From UBA4416 sp040389965 (GTDB lineage Bacteria > Bacteroidota > Bacteroidia > B-17B0 > Aurantibacillaceae), in NCBI GenBank assembly GCA_040389965.1, contig JAZJZF010000083.1, positions 1 to 64,000 on the forward strand: a stretch of 64,000 bases of DNA, read 5' to 3'. Under the pieces are notes generated by a model, which saw only the letters and a program-made list of their open reading frames with translations, did no database searches and was not told the origin of the DNA. A program made the translations under genes and the position numbers. Below are positions 54,252 through 61,685 of the stretch, piece by piece (the stretch's first letter is position 1; every line of letters starts with the position of its first letter).

Positions 54252-54292
54252 TTGCAGGTATGAAAATATCCTTTAACTTTGTGTTGCAAAGT
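54252..54292 (+). promoter_or_regulatory. Promoter with overlapping ACTTTG-N5-CAAAGT operator
   Basis: TTG (54252-54254), a 19-base spacer and TAACTTTG (54274-54281) form a full Bacteroidota promoter. The -7 box is also the left arm of a perfect dyad, ACTTTG (54276-54281) and CAAAGT (54287-54292) with five bases between. A protein bound there would cover the transcription start. A near-identical dyad lies at 55317-55335, and a small winged-helix regulator gene lies between the two. Confidence 0.62.
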
Positions 54293-54301
54293 GCTTTTAA
54301 C

Positions 54302-54961
54302 ATGACGACAGAAAACAGCCAACACCTCGAAGCGATACAGGATATTCGCAAAATGATGAGAAAATCAACCCGTTTTTTATCACTGAGTGGTTTGTCGGGT
54401 GTATTTGCCGGTATTTATGCATTAATGGGTGCAGCTGCAGTTCAGTATTATTTTCACTTTGTAAGAACCTGCAAGGATGTGGAACTGGTAAATGACCTGA
54501 TCAGGCATATTACCAGGAATTTTATTTTTATCAGTGCCGGTGTTCTCTTTCTTTCTATTGTTACCGCTTATTACCTGTCGAACAAAAAAGCTAAAAAACA
54601 AGGACAAACCTTATTTGATCATACTGCTTTACGGGCACTGGTTAATTTATGTATTCCCTTGGGAGCCGGCGGCATTTTTTGCATGGCTATGATCTATAAT
54701 CACTCTGTTATTTATATTGCGCCCACCATGTTATTGTTTTATGGCATGGCTTTATTGAATGCAAGCAAGTATACTTATGACGATATCCGCTATTTCGGAA
54801 TTTGTGAAATCGTACTAGGGCTGTTAAATGCCTTTAACCTGAATTACGGATTGCATTTCTGGACGATTGGATTTGGATTTTTACATATCGTATACGGAGC
54901 TACCATGTGGTTCAGGTATGACAGAAAAGATAGGAAAGAAGAGGGTGAGAGCAGGGAATAA
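54302..54961 (+). CDS. Six-helix membrane protein of the regulator-linked cluster
   Basis: I start this at the ATG at 54302 (219 residues). A frame 35 codons longer exists, but it would begin before the promoter at 54252-54281. The protein opens with a charged helix ('EAIQDIRKMMRKSTRFLSLSG'), followed by six hydrophobic segments (about 28-48, 72-95, 118-138, 140-160, 170-185 and 190-207) and a basic/acidic tail. It has no catalytic signature and I do not recognise a named family. It is followed after 40 bases by the winged-helix regulator, probably on the same transcript. Proteins of this kind next to small wHTH regulators recur in Bacteroidota, to my knowledge without an assigned function. 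Confidence 0.75.
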   Translation: MTTENSQHLEAIQDIRKMMRKSTRFLSLSGLSGVFAGIYALMGAAAVQYYFHFVRTCKDVELVNDLIRHITRNFIFISAGVLFLSIVTAYYLSNKKAKKQGQTLFDHTALRALVNLCIPLGAGGIFCMAMIYNHSVIYIAPTMLLFYGMALLNASKYTYDDIRYFGICEIVLGLLNAFNLNYGLHFWTIGFGFLHIVYGATMWFRYDRKDRKEEGESRE

Positions 54962-55001
54962 AAAATGGAAACCCTTAGTAATAAGAAATAGTATCTAAGA
55001 T

Positions 55002-55298
55002 TTGAAGTACAACATACATAATTTAAATAAAGCTTTTGAAAATCGTATTCGCCTTGGCATTATGAGTGTATTGATGGTAAACGACAGTGTAGACTTTAGC
55101 TCGATGAAAGAGACCCTTGACCTCACCGATGGTAATTTGGCAAGTCATATTACTGCTCTCGAAAAAGAAGGTTATATACATGTGAAGAAAGAATTTGTGG
55201 GTAAAAAACCATTAACGACCTATTCTGTAACAAAGGTTGGTATGAAAGCATTTAATGAGCACCTCGATGCTCTCGAAAAATTATTGAAAGGACGTTGA
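55002..55298 (+). CDS. Winged-helix transcriptional regulator (TTG start)
   Basis: A 98-residue DNA-binding protein of the short winged-helix (HTH_34-like, MarR/ArsR superfamily) type: 'AFENRIRLGIMSVLMVN', 'MKETLDLTDGNLASHITALE' (recognition helix) and 'KEGYIHVKKEFVGKKPLTTY' (wing). No ATG lies upstream in frame. The TTG at 55002 gives the normal family length, whereas the first internal ATG would remove helix one, so TTG initiation is the likely choice. It sits between two genes whose promoters carry the same ACTTTG-N5-CAAAGT dyad. It is the natural candidate to bind those dyads and control the cluster. That link is inference. Confidence 0.88.
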   Translation: MKYNIHNLNKAFENRIRLGIMSVLMVNDSVDFSSMKETLDLTDGNLASHITALEKEGYIHVKKEFVGKKPLTTYSVTKVGMKAFNEHLDALEKLLKGR

Positions 55299-55335
55299 TC
55301 CTTTTTTTTGAATATTTACTTTGTATTTCAAAGTA
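55295..55335 (+). promoter_or_regulatory. Second promoter/operator with TACTTTG-N5-CAAAGTA dyad
   Basis: TTG (55295-55297), an 18-base spacer and TTACTTTG (55316-55323, one base off consensus) precede the COQ4-like gene. The dyad TACTTTG (55317-55323) / CAAAGTA (55329-55335) matches the one at 54276-54292 in arms, spacing and position relative to the -7 box. Both are followed by CTTTTAA. Confidence 0.6.
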
Positions 55336-55350
55336 CTTTTAAATAAAAGA

Positions 55351-55842
55351 ATGAAAAAAATAGAGATAAATTATCAATCAGAACATTCGCTAAGGGCTAA
55401 AGCTGTTTTATGGCTTTTAGAGAAAGGTGTTCCAATACATGCATCCTTAAATAAGAGTAGGGTAGCATGGAATATATGCTCGGATGATCTTTTAAACTAT
55501 TCTCCCGGAAGTTTGGGGCATACATTAGGAGTATTTTATAAAAAAGAAAAATTTGAACCGATTCCAAAAGCCGAACGCCACGATGTATTTCATGTGTTGC
55601 TGGGCTACACAACCAACGTGATTGATGAAGCGGCCATGCAGTTCTTTTTATGGGGAAATGGCAAGCCTTCATTTTTTACCATTGGCACCTGCATGATCAC
55701 CGCTTTCTTATTCCCCGGTAAACTCTTTTATTTTTTAAGGGCCTTTCAAAAAGGCAGGCACTCTACTGCTATCAGGGATTGGGATTTTAAAGTATTGTTG
55801 AGTGAAAACATCAGTGATCTAAGAACTAAAATATTCATCTAA
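55351..55842 (+). CDS. COQ4-like protein, copy 1
   Basis: A 163-residue cytoplasmic or membrane-associated protein, started at the ATG at 55351; a TTG ten codons earlier lies inside the operator. It contains the COQ4 metal-binding signature HDxxHx11E exactly: His77-Asp78, His81 and Glu93 in 'ERHDVFHVLLG' ... 'VIDEAAMQFFLWGNG'. 'SPGSLGHTLGVFY' upstream also fits the family. COQ4 acts in ubiquinone synthesis, but Bacteroidota use menaquinone, so the role here must differ. A hydrophobic stretch (about 110-130) suggests membrane contact. The next gene follows after 11 bases. A second COQ4-like gene lies at 56461; the two are clearly paralogous but diverged. Confidence 0.82.
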   Translation: MKKIEINYQSEHSLRAKAVLWLLEKGVPIHASLNKSRVAWNICSDDLLNYSPGSLGHTLGVFYKKEKFEPIPKAERHDVFHVLLGYTTNVIDEAAMQFFLWGNGKPSFFTIGTCMITAFLFPGKLFYFLRAFQKGRHSTAIRDWDFKVLLSENISDLRTKIFI

Positions 55843-55853
55843 AAATATATATT

Positions 55854-56348
55854 ATGCAAAACACAGAGGTAAAAAGAATCAGAGTAGTAACAGGTGTATT
55901 CATTACTCTTTTGGTATTAAGCGGTATTACTGCTTTTCCGTTGGTAACGGAAGTGAATTTTATGGTTGCAAACATCAATGCCTTTCCCGCGTTTTTTCAT
56001 CCATGGATCTATAAGGTGTTCGAATCTGTCCACAAAACCCCTTCTATTGTTTTATATGGTACCGATTGGTTAGCCTTTGCTCATATTATTATTTCTTTAT
56101 TTTTTGTTGGCGTGTATAAAAACCCGGTGAGGAACAAATTTATTGTAGATGTGGGCATTATGGCCTGTATCGGAATTATTCCCTTAGCGTTTATTTGCGG
56201 GCCTATTCGTCATATTCCGTTTTACCACCAAATTATTGATTGCAGTTTTGGAGTATTGGGAATGATTCCTTTGCTGTATATCAAACGTAAAATCAATATG
56301 CTGGAACTAATGAATCCGGAGCTTACATACCAACAGCTAAGTATTTAA
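55854..56348 (+). CDS. Four-helix membrane protein downstream of COQ4-like copy 1
   Basis: A 164-residue inner-membrane protein with hydrophobic segments at about 12-32, 65-85, 100-118 and 123-140. Notable polar residues near the helices include 'FFHPWIYKVFESVHKTPSIV' and 'GPIRHIPFYHQIIDCSFG', with several histidines that could bind a metal or quinone. I do not recognise a named family. It follows COQ4-like copy 1 by 11 bases and is surely on the same transcript, so the two products may work together at the membrane. Confidence 0.75.
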   Translation: MQNTEVKRIRVVTGVFITLLVLSGITAFPLVTEVNFMVANINAFPAFFHPWIYKVFESVHKTPSIVLYGTDWLAFAHIIISLFFVGVYKNPVRNKFIVDVGIMACIGIIPLAFICGPIRHIPFYHQIIDCSFGVLGMIPLLYIKRKINMLELMNPELTYQQLSI

Positions 56349-56370
56349 GAACACCTCAAAAATAAGATAC

Positions 56371-56466
56371 CATGAAATAGTCATGTTACTGACAGCATAA
56401 ACACCAACGAAGATAACATGACTATACCATGTGACCTTTGAAAAACAATAACATCTACATATGAAA
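56371..56466 (+). promoter_or_regulatory. Duplicated 5' dyad element, copy A (before COQ4-like copy 2)
   Basis: ATAGTCATGTTA (56377-56388) pairs perfectly with TAACATGACTAT (56414-56425), and outside a two-base mismatch CATG (56371-56374) pairs with CATG (56428-56431). Each arm is itself a rough palindrome (CATGA-N5-TCATG on the left). A conserved AACAATAACATCTACAT tract then runs into the start codon at 56461. The same layout recurs at 58824-58919. Confidence 0.6.
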
Positions 56467-56973
56467 CATGAATTAAAAACACTGTTGCAAAAAGGGCTTG
56501 ATCCCTTAATTCAACTACACCTTAAGACTTCTACATGGGTAGCTAAGCTCATAGGGCCTGCCGTATTTAATTACGGAACAAAAGAAAAGAGCTGGAATAT
56601 CAGTACGGCTGAACTTCTCCGGTTTCCGGAAGAGAGCCTTGGTAAAGCATTGGGTGAATTCCTGAAGAGTTATAGATTAGAACCTCTTGCCGGAGCAGAA
56701 TACCACGATGTGCAGCATGTGCTCCTCGATTACTCCGTGTCGTTTAAAGACGAAGTGGCTTTGCAATTTTTCCTGCATGGAAACGGCAAAAAATCCATTG
56801 CTTCTGTCAGCACCATCGTTGGTGCCTGGTGTATTCTGCCTACGCAATGGAAATACCTGAGGGCTGCCTATGAAAGAGGAAAGAACAGTAAGGATATCTC
56901 CGCGTTAAGCATAAAGCCTTTGCTTAGCCAGGATCTTAACCAGGTTAAAAGAACACTGTTTAAAGAAATATAA
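56461..56973 (+). CDS. COQ4-like protein, copy 2
   Basis: A 170-residue protein, paralogue of copy 1. The HDxxHx11E signature is intact: His82-Asp83, His86 and Glu98 in 'EYHDVQHVLLD' ... 'FKDEVALQFFLHGNG'. 'EESLGKALGEFLKSYRLEPL' and 'WKYLRAAYERGKNSKDI' align with the corresponding parts of copy 1. The N-terminus is different ('LLQKGLDPLIQLHLKTSTWV'), so the two copies may have different partners. Its start codon is reached directly from the duplicated dyad element, so its expression is controlled separately from copy 1. It is followed after two bases by a small membrane protein. The reaction is unknown in a menaquinone-using bacterium. Confidence 0.82.
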   Translation: MKHELKTLLQKGLDPLIQLHLKTSTWVAKLIGPAVFNYGTKEKSWNISTAELLRFPEESLGKALGEFLKSYRLEPLAGAEYHDVQHVLLDYSVSFKDEVALQFFLHGNGKKSIASVSTIVGAWCILPTQWKYLRAAYERGKNSKDISALSIKPLLSQDLNQVKRTLFKEI

Positions 56974-56975
56974 AT

Positions 56976-57290
56976 ATGGGAGATGCTAGTTATTCAGTAT
57001 GGTGGTGGCTTGGAGTAATCGTATTTATTCTGATGACTACTTTTCTTATTCTGTATATCATCCTGGAGCCATTAGCATCATCTTTTAAAATAGTTAAAGA
57101 CTCAAAAAGTGAATCCGTCATAAGAAAACGAATCTTTATTTATTGGACTCTTGTCATGATAAATGTCTTAATCATTTTTAGTATTCGCGCCTCTGGAAAT
57201 GTTTTTTACGTTTTAGTGTCGTTTTCAATCATCTTCTTTGGATACAGACAGCTTATCTATAAAAAATACAATTTAAATAAACACACATGA
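56976..57290 (+). CDS. Small membrane protein
   Basis: A 104-residue protein with three hydrophobic segments (about 9-32, 50-66 and 74-92) and a basic tail. There are no recognised motifs. It begins two bases after the COQ4-like gene, and its stop codon overlaps the start of the DUF4173-like gene (ATGA), so translation of the three is likely coupled. Function unknown; the compositionally simple helices suggest a helper for its larger neighbour. Confidence 0.7.
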   Translation: MGDASYSVWWWLGVIVFILMTTFLILYIILEPLASSFKIVKDSKSESVIRKRIFIYWTLVMINVLIIFSIRASGNVFYVLVSFSIIFFGYRQLIYKKYNLNKHT

Positions 57291-58753
57291 AAAAAAACGA
57301 TTATTTATTGCTGATAGCCACAGGCGCTTACAGCTTTTTATTTTACAGGCAAAATGCAGGAATTAATTTCCTTTTGTTTACGCTAATATTGCTTCTGGTA
57401 CTGGTATTAAAGAATGTGAAGTTGCTTAAAAGTAAACAATGGCTTTGGGCAGCATTGCTCTGTGTGGCGAGTGCCGCTTCTGTTTTTGTGCATTCCAGTG
57501 CCTTAAGTATCATTGGTAATATTTTAAGTTTATTATTGGTGTCTGCTTTTTCGTTTAACGTGGCAACGTCTAATATCTTCTCCTTTTTGTTTAGTGCTTA
57601 TTCCATAGTATCTTCGCTTGTTTACATTGTGTTAGATACTATTAAGCGGGCGCAACCCAAAGAAAACGAAAACACCAAAAAAAACGGAATAAAGGTATTG
57701 GCTACTTTCATTGTATTTCTGTTGAGTGCTTTATTCTTTAGCATGTATAAAAGTTCGAACCCTTTGTTTGCAGAAAACACCAGGTGGATCAATTTTGATT
57801 TTATAAGTGCGGCCTGGATATTTTTTACACTGGGAGGTTTTTTAATGGTTTATGGATTCTTCTATCACAGGCCTATTGAACAAGTGGAAGCCTGGGAAAA
57901 TGGCTTATCCGTTACAAATAAAAATGCTATTGAAAATGACTCTAACAGGAAAAGGTTTGAGACAGAGCGTTACGCAGGGTTGCTTTTATTTGTTGTTTTA
58001 AATTTAATGCTGGTTGTTTTAAATATGGGTGATATACAAACCCTCTATTTTAACGGTGGTTTACCAAAAAATGTGACGCATTCCGATTTTGTGCATAGTG
58101 GAGTAGCAATCATTATTTTGTCTATTATCATAGCAACCAGCTTTATCATGTATTTGTGCAGAAACGAATTTGCGAACGTAAAAAGTAATAAAGCCCTCAT
58201 GGTATGCATTTATTTGTGGATCTTCCAAAATATAATCATGCTTTCTTCTACCGCTTTCAGAAACCGGATCTATATACATGAATTTAATTTTACTTATAAA
58301 AGAGTAGGAGTGTATGTTTGGTTATTAATGGCTGCGTGTGGCTTATGTATCATGTTCTTTAAGATTTACAAACAAAAATCGAACTGGTATCTGATAAGAA
58401 CCAATGTGGCATTATGGTTCTCTGTACTTATACTTTCAGGTTGCTTTAACTGGGATAAACTCATTACGCGTTATAATATTCAAAATAAACCATTAGCCGG
58501 CGTTGACTATTACTATTTGTTTTATTTATCGGATGCTAACATCCCTGAATTAATGGCAGTTACCAAACAACCGGGTTTCTCTGAATTTAATGCCAAGCTT
58601 AAAAATTATACGGGAAGAGTATTAACCCGGTACCACACTGAAACCTATATACAGTTATTAAATGCAAAGATAGAACGTTATTTATCTGATTATAATTCAG
58701 ACTGGAGAAGTTTTGATTTGCGCGACAAGCAAATACTGGAGAGTATTTATTAG
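57287..58753 (+). CDS. DUF4173/DUF4153-like polytopic membrane protein
   Basis: A 488-residue inner-membrane protein with about 11-12 hydrophobic helices across residues 5-385 and a soluble C-terminal part (about 390-488) rich in Asp, Tyr and Asn. Segments such as 'FRNRIYIHEFNFTYKRVGVY' and 'LSGCFNWDKLITRYNIQN' resemble the conserved C-terminal half of DUF4173/DUF4153 proteins, which are common in Bacteroidota and of unknown function. The gene overlaps the preceding small membrane gene by four bases. In other genomes members are often next to short winged-helix regulators, as is the case within this cluster. Confidence 0.75.
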   Translation: MKKNDYLLLIATGAYSFLFYRQNAGINFLLFTLILLLVLVLKNVKLLKSKQWLWAALLCVASAASVFVHSSALSIIGNILSLLLVSAFSFNVATSNIFSFLFSAYSIVSSLVYIVLDTIKRAQPKENENTKKNGIKVLATFIVFLLSALFFSMYKSSNPLFAENTRWINFDFISAAWIFFTLGGFLMVYGFFYHRPIEQVEAWENGLSVTNKNAIENDSNRKRFETERYAGLLLFVVLNLMLVVLNMGDIQTLYFNGGLPKNVTHSDFVHSGVAIIILSIIIATSFIMYLCRNEFANVKSNKALMVCIYLWIFQNIIMLSSTAFRNRIYIHEFNFTYKRVGVYVWLLMAACGLCIMFFKIYKQKSNWYLIRTNVALWFSVLILSGCFNWDKLITRYNIQNKPLAGVDYYYLFYLSDANIPELMAVTKQPGFSEFNAKLKNYTGRVLTRYHTETYIQLLNAKIERYLSDYNSDWRSFDLRDKQILESIY

Positions 58754-58823
58754 CAGGATTTTTTATACAGGATTCGTTCCGGTATAAAACTAATTTCTAA
58801 ATTTAATACAAAATAAAACATTA

Positions 58824-58919
58824 CATATGAAATAGTCATGTTTCCTAGGCGCAACTAGTTTGAGAAGACATGACTATAACATATGACAATTAAAAAACAA
58901 TAAACATCTACATATGAAA
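58824..58919 (+). promoter_or_regulatory. Duplicated 5' dyad element, copy B (before SRPBCC membrane gene)
   Basis: ATAGTCATGT (58832-58841) pairs with ACATGACTAT (58868-58877). Outside a two-base mismatch CATATG (58824-58829) pairs with CATATG (58880-58885). The 26-base loop shares no obvious sequence with copy A, while arms, spacing and the AACATCTACAT tract ending at the start codon (58914) are conserved. Confidence 0.6.
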
Positions 58920-59891
58920 TCATTGCTGGCAGTTGCATTCGCCTCCGTATACGGGCTCTCTATCAGGTTGTTATTTGGCTTCCTGGATAATATTATGGGA
59001 ATTATGAGTGTCACGTTCCTGGTACTTGTGCCTATGCTTATTGGTTTTGTTACGATTATTGTGATCCCTAAGCAAAAAGGAATTAACGGAGTCGGCGCCT
59101 TTTTTCTACCATGGCTTACAAGCCTTGTGATATTGGTTATTACCATGCTGTTAAATATAGAGGGAAGTATTTGCTGGATCATGATTTACCCGTTTTTCGC
59201 GATTCTTGCCGGTCTCGGTGGATTGATAGCCTATTACATTAAAAGAGGGCGGGCAAAGAATATGAATGATACCAACGATTTTGGGAAGCCCACTACCTTA
59301 AATATGTCTCTTTTGTTTCTTCTTCCTGCCTTTGCCGGTTATGTAGAAGGAGAGAAAACCTTAACGCCCAGGCATTTTAATATAAGCGAAGAGATCGTGA
59401 TAGCAGCCAGTCCTAAAGAAGTATGGAAGCAGTTAACGCACATTAACGAATTGGAATCCAAAGAAGAGAAGAGCAGCTTTTCAGGGATGTTAGGCTTTCC
59501 GCGTCATTTGCGTACTGTATTAGATACTCCGGCCATTGGAGGAAAGCGGATCGCTATTTATGAAAAGGGATTGTATTTTAAAGAAACAATTTCGAAATAT
59601 GAGCCCGAGCACTTTATGGCGCTGGATATTAAAACCGATCCTAAAAATATACCTCCTACCGTTATGGATGAACATATTTTAATTGGAGGAAAACACATTG
59701 ATATTCTAGAAGATATTTATAAACTGGAACAATTACCTGATGGAAAATCGCGCTTAACACTTTCGACCCGCTTTTATATTAATACGCCTTTTAACTGGTA
59801 TTCGGGCATTTGGGCCAATTACTTAATGAAAGATATCTTACAGGAAGAATTAGAGTTAATAAAAACGCGGGCAACCACCAAACTCAATTAA
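58914..59891 (+). CDS. Membrane protein with C-terminal SRPBCC (START-like) domain
   Basis: A 325-residue protein. The N-terminal third has four hydrophobic helices (about 3-20, 28-50, 62-85 and 88-108); a fifth lies near 125-145. Residues about 155-320 form an SRPBCC-type lipid-binding cup: 'ISEEIVIAASPKEVWKQLTH' is the typical first strand and helix, and 'SRLTLSTRFYINTPFNWYSG' ends the sheet before the long C-terminal helix. Such domains hold small hydrophobic ligands, including polyketides, lipids and, in COQ10, ubiquinone. Together with the COQ4-like neighbours this hints at lipid or quinone handling, as inference. The start codon lies at the end of the duplicated 5' element. Confidence 0.8.
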   Translation: MKSLLAVAFASVYGLSIRLLFGFLDNIMGIMSVTFLVLVPMLIGFVTIIVIPKQKGINGVGAFFLPWLTSLVILVITMLLNIEGSICWIMIYPFFAILAGLGGLIAYYIKRGRAKNMNDTNDFGKPTTLNMSLLFLLPAFAGYVEGEKTLTPRHFNISEEIVIAASPKEVWKQLTHINELESKEEKSSFSGMLGFPRHLRTVLDTPAIGGKRIAIYEKGLYFKETISKYEPEHFMALDIKTDPKNIPPTVMDEHILIGGKHIDILEDIYKLEQLPDGKSRLTLSTRFYINTPFNWYSGIWANYLMKDILQEELELIKTRATTKLN

Positions 59892-59923
59892 ACCATTATA
59901 CACCATTTTAATTCAGTTATACC

Positions 59924-60454
59924 ATGAGCGGAAAACAAATAGCTGTAAATACCATTGACAAATCCTTCAGGAATTATGTGTCGTTAATTCTATTATTTAT
60001 GCCGGCAATTTTATTTGCTATTCTATTGTTTATTTTCAGGCAGCACCACAAACTTAATTTCAACGTGGCTTTCCCTTTTATACCCTGGCAGTTTTTGGTG
60101 ATGGCGTTGTTTGGAACCATTGCTACCGTGGGCGGCATCCTCGACTGGAAATTTCACAGAGATCCTTTAAATCTTAAGATCCCTAAAAAAGAAAGGGATG
60201 CGGAAGCAGCGGCCCTGGGACTTGGTGGCTTGCCCATGTTTATTGTCATGTGGTTTGCCATGATGAGTACAACGTCATCTGCGTACTTAATTCCTATCAT
60301 CGTTATTTTAATTTATACCGTGGTCACTATCAGTTATGATGAATTTGTGTTTCATATCAAACGCTGCGGAAAGCAAGAAACCCTGTACCATCGGATGTTG
60401 GTATTTGGCAACGGTATTGCCTGGTTAGCCTGGTTTCATTTTATTTACGGCTAA
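59924..60454 (+). CDS. Four-helix membrane protein
   Basis: A 176-residue inner-membrane protein with hydrophobic segments at about 18-38, 48-68, 98-113 and 118-135, plus a weaker one near the C-terminus. The central loop holds 'GILDWKFHRDPLNLKIPKKE' and the C-terminal part 'YDEFVFHIKRCGKQETLYHR', both with conserved-looking His residues. No family recognised. It lies 32 bases after the SRPBCC gene and directly abuts the next gene (stop then ATG with no gap), so it is part of one operon. Confidence 0.72.
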   Translation: MSGKQIAVNTIDKSFRNYVSLILLFMPAILFAILLFIFRQHHKLNFNVAFPFIPWQFLVMALFGTIATVGGILDWKFHRDPLNLKIPKKERDAEAAALGLGGLPMFIVMWFAMMSTTSSAYLIPIIVILIYTVVTISYDEFVFHIKRCGKQETLYHRMLVFGNGIAWLAWFHFIYG

Positions 60455-60985
60455 ATGAATGTAAAGGAACTCATACAAAAAAGCGAAATCTTCATGAGGC
60501 AGGAGTCTATCCTTATTGATAAGCCGGTGTCTTTCAATTTGTTCAGGCAGGGCGGTGTGTGGATGTGCCAGTGGCTTTCGGTATTTGAGAATAAACAAGC
60601 GATTCAGTATGATACTTTAGTTCATTTTAACGCCTATGGTTTTATGAAGTATGGCATTTGTATGGCTGCGTTTTTTGTATCGTTGTGGTGTTTCTTTACA
60701 TGGAATATCTATTTAACGCCCTTATCTATTTTGGTGTTTTATATTGCAGAAATACACTTTTTGTTTTTGTTTCCTTTATTGATCGATAAAGTGGAGAAGC
60801 CTGTTTTAAAAAGTATATCCATCACATATCGTATCGGGTTATTGAATGTATTGGTAAAAGTGATCCCCATTGGGTTTTATATGGTATTTGGTTTGTTGCG
60901 TTTTTCTGATCCTTTCCGCAATTGGTATAAAGGATGTCTGGCTGTTTTAATCTGGTATCAGGATGAAGTTAGAGATAGGATATAA
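60455..60985 (+). CDS. Membrane protein, unknown family
   Basis: A 176-residue protein. The N-terminal 60 residues are soluble ('LIQKSEIFMRQESILIDKPV'), followed by hydrophobic segments at about 67-85, 88-108 and 128-148, and a short basic tail. It starts at the base after the preceding stop and overlaps the metallophosphoesterase gene by 23 bases, which indicates tight translational coupling. No known domain. A role as membrane partner of the phosphoesterase is plausible but unproven. Confidence 0.72.
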   Translation: MNVKELIQKSEIFMRQESILIDKPVSFNLFRQGGVWMCQWLSVFENKQAIQYDTLVHFNAYGFMKYGICMAAFFVSLWCFFTWNIYLTPLSILVFYIAEIHFLFLFPLLIDKVEKPVLKSISITYRIGLLNVLVKVIPIGFYMVFGLLRFSDPFRNWYKGCLAVLIWYQDEVRDRI

Positions 60986-61670
60986 AAGCGCTTTCGAGAT
61001 CCGTTCTGAGGAATTGACTTATGACGGTAAACAACCCTTAAGGATTGTCTATATGTCCGATCTGCATTTTAATGCCTACAGCGCTCCTATGGTCGCTAAT
61101 ATCGTGCAGGAAGTAAAACAAACAAAACCTGATGTATTATTATTGGGCGGCGATTATGCAGATACAAAAAAAGGACTAGTGCATTTAAATGAACTTTTAA
61201 AGTCATTTGCAGGCATTGATCACGTAATGGCTGTAGCCGGGAACCACGATTATTTTTTTGGAATAGAGACACTTAAAAATATAATGCTCGCGCATAAAAT
61301 AGTATGGATCGAAAAAAAGTCTGTTCAGATAAGCGTTAATGGCTGCAGCATTCAGATTGATGGAAATATGATAACCGGTAAAGAACATAAGGCAGACCTG
61401 AAAATTCTATGTCTGCACAAGCCGCTTGATATTGAAACCATACCGGGATACGATGTGGCCTTTGCCGGGCACTTGCATGGAAGTCAGTTTGTAGCCTGGC
61501 AAACAGAGAAAGGCCTCTTTCCCGGAAGATTTTTTTACAAATGGAATAGATTAAAAACAACTGTAAACAATTGCCGCTACTATATCAGCAAAGGCCTTGG
61601 AGATACGTTGCCTATACGATATAACTGCCCTAAAGACCTGATTGTAATAAATCTTAAACCTGAAGCATAA
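60963..61670 (+). CDS. Calcineurin-like metallophosphoesterase
   Basis: A 235-residue enzyme with all the family blocks: 'MSDLHF' (Asp33, His35), 'LGGDYAD' (62-67), 'AGNHDYFF' (Asn94, His95), 'CLHKP' (about 150) and 'GHLHG' (about 168-172). Together they bind two metal ions and hydrolyse phosphomonoesters or phosphodiesters. It has no signal peptide. It resembles the YaeI/LpxH-like membrane-associated group that acts on lipid phosphates or UDP-lipids; its overlap with a membrane-protein gene agrees with that. Substrate not determined. The stop is followed after 15 bases by the DUF1361 gene. Confidence 0.92.
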   Translation: MKLEIGYKSAFEIRSEELTYDGKQPLRIVYMSDLHFNAYSAPMVANIVQEVKQTKPDVLLLGGDYADTKKGLVHLNELLKSFAGIDHVMAVAGNHDYFFGIETLKNIMLAHKIVWIEKKSVQISVNGCSIQIDGNMITGKEHKADLKILCLHKPLDIETIPGYDVAFAGHLHGSQFVAWQTEKGLFPGRFFYKWNRLKTTVNNCRYYISKGLGDTLPIRYNCPKDLIVINLKPEA

Positions 61671-61685
61671 TCCTTTTATAAAACC

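Noticed and set aside
54197..54301. A 35-codon N-terminal extension of the six-helix membrane protein
   Set aside because: A complete promoter (54252-54281) lies inside it, so the transcript starts after the earlier ATG.
55321..55350. TTG start ten codons upstream in COQ4-like copy 1
   Set aside because: It falls inside the promoter/operator dyad; the ATG at 55351 fits.
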